From Cubamyces lactineus (taxonomy: Eukaryota; Basidiomycota; Agaricomycetes; Polyporales; Polyporaceae): a stretch of 64,000 bases of DNA. The position numbers and the translations under genes were made by a program. Positions 32,392-43,935 of the stretch are shown piece by piece. The stretch lies in assembly GCA_022376465.1 (NCBI GenBank), contig JACDTU010000014.1, forward strand, positions 620,001-684,000. The letters are read 5' to 3'. Under the pieces are notes generated by a model that saw only the letters and a program-made list of their open reading frames with translations, did no database searches and had not been told where the DNA came from. Every line of letters starts with the position of its first letter. Position 1 is the first letter of the stretch.

Positions 32392-35300
32392 TCAAGCTTT
32401 CCACGCGACGAAGATGCGCCCGGTCCGGCTCGTCAGCGGGGGCTCGTCCTGGGAAACGCGCGAGGGCGCTGCGTGGCTAGGTCTTGGGCTGGGAGGCGCG
32501 GTCGCCGCGCCAGCCTGGCCCGGCTCGCTCGTCCTTCCTGCGGATCCCTCTGCGTCGCCTGCGGGAGACGCGGGGGCGTGGCGATCCGCGTCTGCAGACG
32601 GGTTGCCTGCTTTCAGCCGGCTCTGGCGAGGAAGGAGAGGGGGGGAGGACGAGAAGCCACGGCCACGGGTGTTGGATCCGGACGTGGCACGACGCTCGTA
32701 TTCGGCCCAGGCGGCACACATCGCCTCGAAGGTCTCGCGCTCCTGTGAGGTCGAGGCGGAGGAGGCCCAGGCTAGCCGTTCCTCTGCGGCAGCAGCGAGG
32801 AACATGCGGCTTTTCATGTCCCTGTAGAGCGGAGCAAGGCGTGACGGCAGTCAGTCCGACGTTGATGCTATTGGTAGTCTGTTTGACACTTCAGCCCCCT
32901 GATGCGCGGTCCTGCCGATAAGGACCGTTCCCCAGGGGACTGCATGCCAGACGAAAATGTGAAGAGAGCGGGCACGTACAGTTCGAAGCGCTTCAAGAGT
33001 TCGTCGAACTGTTCTCTCGTAAGCTCCATGAGAGCGTCCTGCTTGGGGTGACGGCGACGGCGAGACGAGGCGAAGGTGATGTGGTCAGATGTCCGTCGCG
33101 GGCCAATCGTTTTCGCACTGCGGGTCACAGAATCCTGGAAGTCCACGACCCAATCCCACATCGGCTCTGCACATGCCAGCACTTCCTGCACGCGCAAGGC
33201 GAGGAGAAGGTTGAGCGAGCGCGGGTCGAAGTTGATAGTTTTGTTCGGGAGGGGGTTCATGACCCGGAATGCGTCCAGCTTTCCTTGCTTTGCGCCGGAT
33301 CTGTGAGTTTCCACAGTGTGTCCAGCCGCATGCTCAGCGTGCGATGGTCGATGACCGGGAAGAAGCACGGAATGCCTGAGGGCCGCAGGAGAGAAGCCGC
33401 TATATCTACTCGTATCAAGCGCAACGAAGGGAGTCCCGCGTGCCATGTCTCGAGCGTGCAGGATATGGGGTGGTGAAATCTCCGTCGTGATACGCACATG
33501 CTGCTGATCTTCCGGACGGACCTCGCCCATTGCAGATATCGAGTGTTTGATAGCGAAAGGTATCTCGTGGCCAGATGGCGAGGCCAGGGACAGCTGGGGG
33601 AAGTTAATGACGATCGGCGGTGGTGCTCGTACATCTGCAACGTCCACTCAGAGACCGCCGCAATGATGCACAAGGATACAACACCGACCTTGTAAGTGTA
33701 AAGGTAGGAGATTGGTGAGCAGGGATAGGGGTTCAAGGTTGATGAATCTAGCGGCGTGCATCTCGTCATAGATCGTTTCGAGGAGTGAGTGGTCGTGAGG
33801 GTTGATGGGCGGTTTCTCGATACTGCGGAGAAGCATCGGTGTCGATGCGAGGTTCGTGCTAGATGGGATGGCACGAAGTGGTTTGATGGTCGCGTCCTCG
33901 AGCATGGCATGCTTGACCCGAAACACGTCGTCAAAGGAATAGCTGAAAGCGAGGGATCGGTGCGACGGAAGCCCATATATGGATGGGAGTAGCGATTTCT
34001 CCTGCTCAGACGAATGTGAGGAATCTGTATGGGGTGGAGTGGGAGGAGAAACGTGTTTCGGTTCCGGCGTGTCGAGGACTGATTCTGTCTCGCGACGGCT
34101 TCCTGGAAAACGGAGATCTTCTTCCCACATCTTCGACAGCCCGTAAGCTCGGCTGCAAACACCACAAGCGGGGAGATCTTCTGCGTACCTCGAAAGCGCC
34201 ACCAGGCCTCAATACACGTGTAATTTCCTATCCGGGCACGGTGGGAGGTAGGTAACATATTCGGCATCTAGGAAATGGGGCCCCATATGACCAAACACGT
34301 ACCTCGAGCAAACCGTCCCACTGAGGAAACAGGGCGTCAATAAGGGTCGACCGACAGGTAGCTGATCCGACCAACGCACCTTGTCCTCGGGGACCCCACG
34401 AGCGACACGGACAAGTCGACTGGCAACGTAAGTGAGATCAGATCTCGAGCACTTACCACATAGATCCGCTCAGTACCATGGACACACTTACACGTAGTCA
34501 AATTCCTCGTTTGGGAACGGTAGCCTTTCTAGGCTGGTAGAGTAAACCCATCAGCTAGGTCCAAAACAGTAGTTGATAGCGCCAGTTTCTCCCAGGTCGG
34601 GCCCAGTCGTCCGCCCTACGTCAACATAGACCGTGTCTTTTGTACAGGTTATGAAGGCGTGGCGACCACTCGCGCAAGACTTCGGAGATGCTGGTACGCT
34701 AGGCACTATGCGGGTGTAATGACTTACAAGTTCGCCTGTACCCAGGTTATGCGTGACGCCAGGTCGAACGAGCCGACTTGAATCAAATCCGGGTGTAGGG
34801 GCACAACGTCCAAACCTGTTGTTGTACGATTGTCAGGACCAAAACCCGAAAATATTAGGTCGGTAAACGGACCGACAAAATATGAATCCTGAACCAAACC
34901 GGACGTTAGGCTTCCTGCAGAACGGCGAATATCGACATGAACGGACAAACCTTCCACTCTCTGGCCGCGTCCAAGATCCATGTGCCTGTCCCTGGTTGAC
35001 GGTCAGCACATGACTAGCAAGCTTTGCGGCATACTCACCGCAACCAAGGTCCAGACTAGTCCAAATCGACACCTCTGGAATCAGTCAACTGACTCGTGTG
35101 ACTAGTGATGGTCGAGCACTCACACTCGCGACGGCGGACTGTCAAAACGGTGCATGGTGATGCTGCCTCCGAGTTGATGTTGCCAGAGATTATCCCACAC
35201 ATCGCTGTGAAGCGTAAGCGGCCGTAGGATTTAGGGTGACTGTCCAATACTCACAGATCGACCACCTGTCTGTCATAGCTGCGCGGGTATGGCACATCCT

Positions 35301-36068
35301 CCGTGGGGAACGCGTGGTACTTCCTCCCGCTTCGGATAACAAACTGTTCCTCTCGCGCCCGAATCTTCTGGCGGAGTTCCTCAAGGATAGCTCGGTCGAG
35401 TGTCGAGAACGGCAGGTCGTTCTTGGCACTCTCTTCCTGCATCGCGCGCGCCGCGCTACCCTTGCTGCTCTTGCTCTTTTTCCTCTGCAAAGGGAATTCG
35501 CTTCCTTGCTAGAGCCGGAACCCGAGCGCGGTTACGTCAATTAGAGCCGTTCCGCGTTCTCAAATGCACGGCTACTCACCGGGAGTGGGAAGTCCCAATC
35601 CGCAGCATCCTCAGAAACCTTCGGTTCTCGTGCGTCGGTGACCGCCTGGCTGAGAGGACTCGCCTTGTGAGGCATGAAAGGTGTCGTTGTCTCCAAGGAG
35701 CTAGGTCCCGGGTGAGAGTATGTGCGCGCCGGGTTGCGCGCTGGACGAGGCGGTGGAGAGGTCGCATTTGCGGGGGGCGCGGACGGTACAGCATGATCAA
35801 AGTCTTGAGATACGACCTTCTCCGCGTGGGAGCTGGAGGGGCGCTTTAGGCGAAAGAGCTTCCGTTTGCCTGACGACGACCGCAGAAGTGGGTCAGGGGA
35901 CTGCTTTGACGAAGTATGTAGCGCTTGCACGAGCATATGTGCCGCAGTGGGAAGCGCGGGTGGTGCCTCTGTGGGCGCAGCGCCGGCGCTGTTCGAGCGG
36001 CGGCGTGGAGGAGTCGATTGGGACCGGCGAGCGTTGAAGGACGGCCCTGCGGTTGGGCGGACGATCAT
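32392..36068 (-). CDS. Large SAM-dependent methyltransferase-domain protein
   Basis: My model has 14 exons on the minus strand: 35580-36068, 35255-35484, 35126-35204, 35039-35072, 34951-34991, 34873-34888, 34728-34815, 34492-34533, 34380-34419, 34303-34320, 34189-34227, 33689-34130, 32980-33634, 32392-32821. Every phase agrees, giving 880 aa. Residues 1-160 are disordered and basic/Pro-rich. The Rossmann methyltransferase core spans about 265-372: motif I LDLGCGTGTWILDAAREWK, FVGLDVVPLHPDL (acidic loop), LPFPNEEFDYV (motif II), VARGVPEDKWDGLLEEI and RVLRPGGAF (motif III). MWEEDLRFPG follows. The rest (about 500 residues) resembles the long C-terminal part of Agaricomycete methyltransferase-like proteins, ending in LTREQFDELLKRFELDMKSR and a polar tail. 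Substrate unknown. Two exons are only 16 and 18 nt. The last intron (158 nt) contains a hairpin repeat. Confidence 0.87.
32892..32942. repeat. CAGYCCCCT-type hairpin inside a methyltransferase intron
   Basis: The outer arms are CAGCCCCCTG and CCAGGGGACTG, the inner arms GCGGTCC and GGACCGT, with a short AT-containing loop. It lies inside the last intron (32822-32979) of the methyltransferase gene. The outer arms are the same as in hairpin 2 of both 3.1-kb repeat copies. Confidence 0.75.
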
Positions 36069-37317
36069 GACGACGAAAAGCAGCGAGAGAGCGAGAGATA
36101 CAGGAAAGCAATGTGCGTTGACAGCAGAGTCATGAGGGTGCTAGGTCGGCATGAAGTACATCCAATCGCGGGCGCGAACTGCGGGCGGGCGGAGGAGAGA
36201 GAAGAGGAGATGGACTTGAGTGGTCGTGCGAGGGTTCTATACGTCGGGCGCGCACGCGCCGTGATCGAGTGCGATGCTCGATACTCTCTGATGGGCTAGT
36301 ATTCGATCGATATGATGCGCGAGGCGGGGGATTAGTGCACGAAGAGAGCGGGCAGGCAGAGAGCGGGACAGAGGAGGAAGAGCATCTCGTGTGCACGCTC
36401 ACGCTCGCACTTGACTCTTGAGGGTCGCGGGTGCAGTGTTTGAGGGTGAGACGAAACTGATATAGGACGGCCCATGTGCCCGTTCTGGCAGTGGCATGCA
36501 CGGGAGAGCGCGGTGCCTATTGGCCATGGCGTGCCTACCCCGGTTTCCTTATTGCAGGTGAGTATGGTCATGTCAACGTAAGTAACCGAGGAGATTGCGC
36601 ACGGGTTCGCGATCCCGGTTGGTTACCAGCTGTTGCTAGCTGCGATTATCTCGTGCTTGAGGCGCGTTAGCATCGGATACCGCCCTCCTGCCATCGAAGA
36701 CTGATGCAAGCAGACACTAGACTGATCTTGGGTGCATCTGCGAAGTTTGCGCGGCCCTGAATTCATTTAGGCATCTCTACCGTAATCGCCGCATCGTAGT
36801 TAGCGACTGCGAAGTTTCGAACGGAGGATGCAAGAACATGGCAGCGCTGGACAAAGAGAAAGCCCGACCGGTTCTTGTCCGAGCACGCCGCAACTCCGGA
36901 ATTGACAGCAAGCGCTCGCGAGAGCTTTGCGGAGGAGTCTGGTCAGCTGGGCACGAGTCGGTAACATCGCGTCTGCTGCCACAAGCTCGCATCTGCGCAA
37001 GCAGTCAACGTAACGTCAATGCTAAACCCAGCATCAGAAAAGGAACGATGTATCCGGTGCCTGATTGTACCCCTTCTATACATACATCATCGGTCGCGGT
37101 GCCGCCACCAAAGATGTGTCGTTCGCATCTACAGTGACACGCCATAGACCTGCGCTTGATGCAGGCATCAAACGCCGACATAGATGATGAGGTATCCGCA
37201 TGAAGCATTGCAAGAACGAAACACTACACAGCTGGAAATACATAACAGAGCATCATACACAACAGCACATTAGTCTTCTCAGCTTCTATCCAACCCCCTA
37301 GACCCAAAGGGTATCCC
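36069..37317. other. Methyltransferase promoter and Cdc37 downstream region
   Basis: The left part holds the promoter of the minus-strand methyltransferase gene and the right part the 3' region of the minus-strand CDC37 gene. No gene is visible in between. Short frames such as 36838-37137 (+) lack any support. Confidence 0.45.
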
Positions 37318-39052
37318 TCAATCAACGTCGTTCTCTGCCTGACCATCCTCGCCCCCATCACCCTCATCGTCGGCCTCCGCTCCCCTTCCGGTCTCATCAC
37401 GGATGCCACCCTCCGAGAAGCTGAGGATGCCCGCCACGTCCAGTAGCTTCACGACATCCTCCGCACGCTCGACGCTCATCGATCCGAGGACCTTGTTGAC
37501 CTCATCCAGACTCTGGCTCTTCAGCGCATTCTGCAGTGGCTCGTCGAAACTTTGGAATACGTCCCAGCGCATTTGTAACGCCTTGCGAACGTCCTCAATG
37601 TCGAGATCCTCTGTCCCAGGGCCCTCAAGCTCCAGGTGTTCCGGAGGGGGGCCGTCGGGCACGTTGAAGGTGATGGACTGGTTCGGGTTCTCAGGGACGA
37701 GCTGAATCTGCTCGCCTCCTGCCGCAGCCTCCTCCGCTTTTGAGATCCGGACGCGCTCGACGAGGTGCGCATACGTGTCCATGACATCCTTCTCGAAGAC
37801 AGATGTTGCCCGATGGTCTCCGGAGATCATCCTGCAACAATGCGTTAGTCCGCCGTGGGTACGCAGGTCGAGCAAAAGCAACTCACTTGCGGAAGAATAT
37901 CGAGGGACCATCCTTGCCGAGCTTCTCACAGTATTGCAAGAGTAGGCTTTGGTGCACACACTGCTGTGCCCACTTCGCATCGCCGTTGCTCTGTGCACGG
38001 AACGCAGCGACCAAGAGTGCATCCGACGCGCCCGGGACGTAGACGTCACGGTGTGCCTTGATGAACTCCCATGACTCCTCGTAGCCCTTGAGCGGGATCC
38101 GGGAGAACTGCTCCAATACAGGTGTGAGTTCGGGGAGTTCGTCAGCGTCCTCGTCTGCGACGGAGCGTGACGAAGATGCCGCTGCAGCAGAAGTAGAGGG
38201 TTCTTTGAAAGGCGCGCTCTGGACGCTCTTGGGGTTCAGGACCTCGAACTCGGTGACGGTCTCGGTCTTCTTGGGCTTGTCGGTAGGAATCGCACCCTTG
38301 ACCGGGGGCGGAGCGGGCTTCGGTGGCACATACTATACATGATTGGGTTGGCGAGGGAGAATGCAAGCAGACAAGGGGACGACGTACGTGTGAATCAAAA
38401 CCGTCGTGAATATCTTCCATCGTAATCCTCTTGTGTTGCTCCTCCTCCTCATGCTCCAGATCCTTCCGCAGCTTTGCCTGATGCTCGTCCATCTTAACCA
38501 GATGCTCCTTCAGACCAGCAACTAGCGTGTCCGACAGCTTTGGGTCGTCCTTCTCCACACCCTTCTTCTTTGCCTCCTCCCACACCTGCAGCATCAGGTT
38601 GAGCAACATCTCGTCGTACGTTTTCTGATCGGGGGAGTTGGTGGGTGGCTTCTCAGGGGAAGGGTTGGTCTTGAAACGCTCGACAAGTGCAGAGAAATGG
38701 GGTGCGCCTTGCGCCTCGACTTCCTCAGTGATCTTCTGGATTCGAGGCTTCAGGACCTCGCCACAAGCGATGTCGGCCTTGAGCTGGGCGATGCGGTGTT
38801 TGCGCATCTCCCGCTTCTCGTGGATATCGCGCTGCTTCCATCTAGTTCTACTTAGTACAGTTCATGCTACAAGACGCGATCGAACGTACCTGATGAGCGA
38901 CCTCTTGTCAACATTCGGATGCCCCTCGATGTCTGAGTCGTCCGAGAGCTACAGTCAACGCCACTCTGTCAGACTTTGTCTTGTTGCGTCATACGCGGCA
39001 GAACAGTTGTACGTACCTCAAGCTTATCCCACTTTGAATAATTCAGAGGCAT
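37318..39052 (-). CDS. CDC37: Hsp90 co-chaperone Cdc37
   Basis: Cdc37 recruits protein kinases to Hsp90 and stabilises them. Exons on the minus strand are 39017-39052, 38890-38948, 38388-38841, 37887-38332 and 37318-37831; phases agree and give 502 aa. The N-terminus MPLNYSKWDKLELSDDSDIE carries the conserved casein kinase 2 serine as Ser14 in the SDDSD acidic context. A kinase-binding coiled-coil follows (WKQRDIHEKREMRKHRI to about residue 180). The central Hsp90-binding domain includes LEQFSRIPLKGYEESWEFI, the QSLLLQYCEKLGKDG segment and FFRKMISGDHRATSVFEKDV. The C-terminal domain has RKALQMRWDVFQSFDEPLQNALKS-type helices and an acidic tail. Length fits fungal Cdc37. The first exon is only 36 nt. 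Confidence 0.97.
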
Positions 39053-40916
39053 GGCGTATGGTGGTCGAAGAGAAAGATGCTGTGGTAGTACGAGATGGAG
39101 AGCCAAGTCAAGTCGTCATGGAATACAAGGTCGCCGCCGTGCTATTAGGGCCGTATTAGGCTGCAGCCAATCGACCTTTCTGGAATTTACTAGAATGACA
39201 GCTACAGCAACCAGCATCGCCGCCATCGATGACCAGCATAGGTATCCTTGTATCCCTACATCACAGAACAACCTGTGCGGTGAGGGTCCATGTCGAAGAT
39301 CGTGAGCAGATGGTCGAGTTCACTCAGCATTTGAATGAGATTACAGCCCTCGCTGGGTCTGATACGAGCGCGAATGCCGTGAAGTGCAAAGCGCCGGGTG
39401 GCAGTGCCACTTGTAATGCTGTAGGCGCTTCACCAGTAGCTGCGACTCCAGTGCGAGCCTTCTCCATCTTACTCTCTCTCGAACCTGAGTCTCTTGACGA
39501 TCCTGCGGCCTATATGGTTGGCTAAACGGAAATATATGGTCAATATGATCTCTACTGTAACCAATGCTGATTTCCGCGGCAGGACTGCATCGCACGGGCT
39601 ACGCACGAACCGTGACCCTTGCAACCGTGTAATCCATGACGGTATGACTGTTTCCTGCAAGCTCCATGTGATATGACCCCGTCCAACTTATACACGACTC
39701 GGAATAAAGGCTGTGGAAGGTGAAATTTGAAGCTCGCGTGTAGCGACTCTGGTCGTTTGGAAATCGCGCGAGGTCGGCAGTGAGGATGACATGGCCTCTG
39801 TTAAAGGGATGGTGCGTCCCTGTCTCTTCTTCCCCACATATAGTAAATACGAAGAGAACTGATACTGTGCGCTTCCTTAACACTACTTGGCCATTAGTAG
39901 CCGCTGAGAATGATTCCCGCTAGGCCACTCGAGACGCGCCCGACCCCGCGCGCCCTCACGCACGATCTCGTGACCGCGGTGTACCCCACGTGGCGGGTAT
40001 TTTCTCCTCAGCCACGATCGGTGTAAGGACACCCCCTTGACGCCAATTCGAACATCGACCTCCCCCTTTTTCATGGTGCGTCGGCGCGCGCGAATGTTGC
40101 TGCGGTTCGACTCCATGACATTTTGTTTTCATCCCCGATGTCGGAGCTTGCGCACCAGACCGGTGGCCACATATTCCACCTTCAGGACCCAGATCGTCAA
40201 CCTGTGGCGCAGTGGAAGGCGGTATCGTCTGGTACCGTCCGGAAAACCTGGTGCCGGAAACTCGAATGCAAGCGGTTGGATAGGGGAAATGCTCACCACA
40301 TAGCAATCGCACCTTGGCTAACGGCGAACCGAGCCAACTACCATTCATCGGCCTGGCCAGTAGTAAATGCCGGCACTCTACAGCATGCATTGTCTGATGG
40401 CTTCGGTCTTTGGACAAAATGGTGCGCCTGCATACGGCACTTCTCCACCACCCTCCAGCGACGGCGTACACTCGGCATACGTCAAGTTCTATTACCTGGT
40501 GGAGCATACACCTGTTTTCCGGAGTGGTCCCGTCGGCGTTCGGACTGGTCGTACAGGATCCTAGGCATGCTACTCGGCTTCACCCAGAGGACAATACCCT
40601 ACAATACCCTCCCGGTCTCCCCGGACCATACGTCAAGTTCTAGACTTTGAGCAAAACCTCGGGCGCTTTCTCCCCGCATTTTGTTATTCATGCCAGTGGC
40701 CTCCTCCACCCCATTCGCTCAACACCCCGATCGAGCATCGTAATAAGATTAACTTCCCGAGAATTTTCTTTCCTCGGTGCCGCTGTACGTTTGGGGTACC
40801 CCGCGCGACGGCGGCCCGTGCCTCGGCCGCACAGACAGTCTCTATGATTCACAGCTACGGCAACGGGGCCCTCAACGTCGAGGGACGTTCCTACCATGGG
40901 AAGGCCACAGACGAGG
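39053..40916. other. Divergent intergenic region, CDC37 / double-psi beta-barrel gene
   Basis: The start codons on either side point outwards, so two promoters lie here. I see no gene. A direct repeat CATACGTCAAGTTCTA occurs near 40475 and 40629. A plus-strand frame around 40370-40560 is weakly protein-like (FGQNGAPAYGTSPPP) but has no family match I can name and no partner exons. Confidence 0.4.
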
Positions 40917-40925
40917 TATAAAAGG
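40917..40925 (+). promoter_or_regulatory. TATA box of secreted beta-barrel gene
   Basis: TATAAAAGG, a near-consensus TATA box, is 109 nt upstream of ATG 41026. This suggests a strong, regulated promoter. Confidence 0.7.
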
Positions 40926-41025
40926 CCGCACTTCGAGGACGTGGTCTTCACCCAGTCTCACTTGCCAACGCCTGTCGCTCCTCGGTCTCTCATCCGGTCG
41001 CTCTTTGCACACCCCCACACTCGCC

Positions 41026-41590
41026 ATGTCTCCCTACACCGTTCTCTTCTTCCTCTTTGCCCTCGCGTTCACCGCGTTCGCCTCTCCTGTCGGTACTGAG
41101 GGTGCTGCCCTTGTGGAGAAACGGTCCCGCACTGGTCGTGTGAGTACTATGGTGCCCCCAACCGTCAGGATTGTCTGTTAACATGGACGTTCGTGTAGGG
41201 CACTTGGTTCAACGTTGGCCTTGGTGCCTGCGGGAAGACGAACAAGGATAGCGACAAGATTATCGCGATCTCGTCGAACATCTACGACAACGGTGCTCAC
41301 TGCGATGAGGTTCGTTCGTGCATAGCTCCGCGCACGACAGCGTACTTACGCCTTCGCTCTTCATGCAGAAAGTGAAGATCAAGAACACCGCGAACGGCAA
41401 GACCGCGACGGCGATCGTCCGTGATGAGTGCCCCAGCTGCGGCTCCAACGACATCGGTATGTCATACGTGTCCCGTCCGCTGTGATGCTTTTTCTGACAA
41501 ACCCGCGCAGACATGAGCCCTTCGCTCTTCGAGGAGCTTGGCGACCTTGACACTGGCGTCCTCAAGGTCACGTGGGACTTCACCGACTAA
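41026..41590 (+). CDS. Secreted RlpA/expansin-like double-psi beta-barrel protein
   Basis: A small secreted protein of 130 aa from exons 41026-41139, 41199-41309, 41369-41456 and 41511-41590, all in phase. A signal peptide is clear (MSPYTVLFFLFALAFTAFAS, cleavage near Ala-Ser-Pro), followed by a short pro-region with a possible KR processing site at residues 32-33. The mature domain is a barwin/RlpA-like double-psi beta-barrel: GTWFNVGLGACG at the start, AISSNIYDN with an adjacent Cys-containing GAHCDEKVKI, VRDECPSCGSNDIDMSPSLF and LGDLDTGVLKVTWDF at the end. The aspartates of DECPSCG and DMS sit where the catalytic Asp of related glycan-active barrels would lie. Such proteins are common and highly expressed in basidiomycetes; the role is probably in cell-wall or plant-wall contact. 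Confidence 0.92.
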
Positions 41591-42265
41591 GTCTGGCCGA
41601 CCCCATCCTCAGCGATGCGTCGCCAGTCCCCTACACTCCTTCGACCCCATCGTCATCCACACCCTCCTCTTCCCTGCAGTGGAACGGACTGGTGTGCGAC
41701 CCACGCGCCGAGCGCGCGTCCCCTAACTTATCCGCTATCTCATCACCTAGAATCTCGGAGCGGAGCAGAATAGAAGTGAAGGATAGAAGCGCATTGTACT
41801 CATAAAAGGGCCGTCTCTGTAGCATAGCCTTTGTATCGTAGCAGTCGTGCTGTTGATACGGCCCACTCGTCGGGTCTGCCCTGGCCTGGTGCTGGTGCAG
41901 CAAATAGACATTGTCACACGTGTACTACATGCTATACTCGCTCGATCTTGACATAGTGCCTTCTATCGCGCACACCTACTACGATAATATCATTGGTACG
42001 TCTGATTATGCGTGGCGACAGCATAGTACCAGCTGGGCTCAGCCTTAGCGGAACATCGCAGTGAGTACATGAGCTCTTCCATCAATCATGTTCGTGCGTA
42101 GCGCCAGGACGGCTAAGTTGAGGCTTTGTCGGCCCGCCGGAACGCTGCATACAAGACGATACATGTAGGTACTAACCTGTACTTGGGCCCTGCAAATCGC
42201 CGCGGCCACCACTTCTTCCTGCACATCTAGACAACCTCTCCGCTTAGATCCCGAGGTGTGAGTCT
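41591..42265. other. Intergenic stretch
   Basis: Holds the 3' region of the secreted beta-barrel gene and the upstream region of the histidine phosphatase gene. No further gene, repeat or clear TATA box is visible. Confidence 0.45.
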
Positions 42266-43560
42266 ATGGGCGAATACACGGTAGATCATGATCTCCTCGC
42301 TGTAGGCTGTATGTGCTGATACTACTATGTTCTCCCACCAGATTGAGACAGGGTTTTTTGCCCAGGATGATCCTGCTGCCGATGGTGCTACGATCGGGGC
42401 GGTAAGCCACAACTCCATTTAACTTGATCACCAATAGATGAACAATCCTCTAGCTACCAGATCGATTCGGGTTACTGGACAATTCACCAGAACGATGGGA
42501 GACGTTCAAGAAGCGCATAGACGAACTGAACGCCACCGCGCCGAAATCCGTACGCTACAAAGTGTTCTACTTTGTGAGACACGGCCAGGGACATCGTATG
42601 TATTCCACTTCTCTCTTCGTTGCAGAGACTATGCTGACTCAGTGGGTCGCAGACAATGTGGCGGAAGCCAAGTACGGTACTCAGGTATTGAACTCAACTA
42701 CGTGCCGCAAGCAGTGGACTGTGGCTGATCAGTTCCTAGGTTTGGGACGCGTAAATCATCTAATGCTCTGATTCTCTATAGTGAGAAAGCTGACCAATGG
42801 AATGCCGTACCAGACATTGGTCTAAGCTCTACAATGATGGAGAAATCAAATGGGGGCCTGACCCGGAACTCACGCCCATCGGCATCGCCCAAGCTGAAGC
42901 GGCTCGCCAGCTCTGGGAGACAGAGCACAAGTACGGCCTGCCTTTACCAGATAGACATTATGCCAGTCCGATGAACCGAGCATTGCGGACATGGCATGAG
43001 ATCTTCGTGAACGGCGACATGCTGTCGCCAGAACAGCAGCGAGTAACAATCCTCGAGGTACGTTCTCAGCATGAACCATACTGTGCTGTAGAATCATCAA
43101 GTTTGCAGAATTTGCGTGAGGAGTACGGAGAGCATACTTGTGACCTTCGCTCACCCCGGTCTGTCATCGCGCGTGCCTTCCCGCCGCCGATCTACGAATT
43201 TGATGACGGGTTCGCCGAAGAGGATACCATTTGGAAGCCAGACGAACGTGAGACCAAGGACCACGTTAAGGAGCGGGCGAGAGCCGTATTGGATCGCATA
43301 TTTGCACAAGACCAAGGCAGATGTGAGTTGATATGTTCTGAAGCACTACAATCGGACCAGGTTCATGACAATACGCAGACATCTGCATTACCGCACATAG
43401 CGGGATCATCAATGGCTTCCTGGCAGCGATGGGCAGGCCCCGCTACCCGCTTCCTACTGGAGGTAAGCGACCCTGTCCTGTCATCTTGGTGACTCGGCGC
43501 TCACATACTGTAGGGATCCTGCCTTTGGTAATCAGAGGAGATCTGCGACAACTGCGATGA
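42266..43560 (+). CDS. Histidine phosphatase (phosphoglycerate mutase-like)
   Basis: A member of the histidine phosphatase superfamily. Exons 42266-42280, 42342-42401, 42454-42595, 42653-42731, 42814-43057, 43109-43322, 43379-43462 and 43514-43560 are in phase and encode 294 aa. The start MGEYTIETGFFAQDDPAADG is joined from a 15-nt first exon. The catalytic RHG motif is in YKVFYFVRHGQGHHNVAEAK, and the second active-site His is in YICITAHSGIINGF. PELTPIGIAQAEAARQLW and the SPMNRALRTWHEIF segment carry the second conserved Arg. The piece between KYGTQ and HWSKLYNDGEI is uncertain: either 30 nt stay in the mRNA, as modelled, or an implausibly short 30-nt intron (42685-42714) is removed. The substrate is unknown; a broad phosphatase rather than true phosphoglycerate mutase is likely. 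Confidence 0.88.
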
Positions 43561-43935
43561 TGCCTTGCCACATGAAGCGGCGCCGTTTGCTGTTGCAGGG
43601 AATGTTCAGCCATGGTCGCTTTATACCTTTGCTACGGTCCATCGTTAGTAGCTTGTAGAGGATAGTGCAACATTGACTATGAGTTTGTGAATACGGCCGC
43701 TGTGAATTCGAAGGAGTGTGTTTACTGAACGTGCCAATTAAGCGCCCTGGGATGGTCCGTGCGTGAGGATCTCGTTCCTGGCGTTGTTCCCGGCCAAGTC
43801 CTCGACTTAGAGCGTCTCTGTATCCCGATTCCCACTCTCTTCTTCCTCTCTCTCGTTTTGTCGGTTCTACCACACGTCCTCCTCGGCCTTCTTGTCTTGT
43901 CTTGGCTTTTCGTGCATGTGGGCTGTTCTTGCATA

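Noticed and set aside
36600..36630. Possible tRNA B box (GGGTTCGCGATCCC)
   Set aside because: No matching A box, acceptor stem or anticodon arm could be folded around it.
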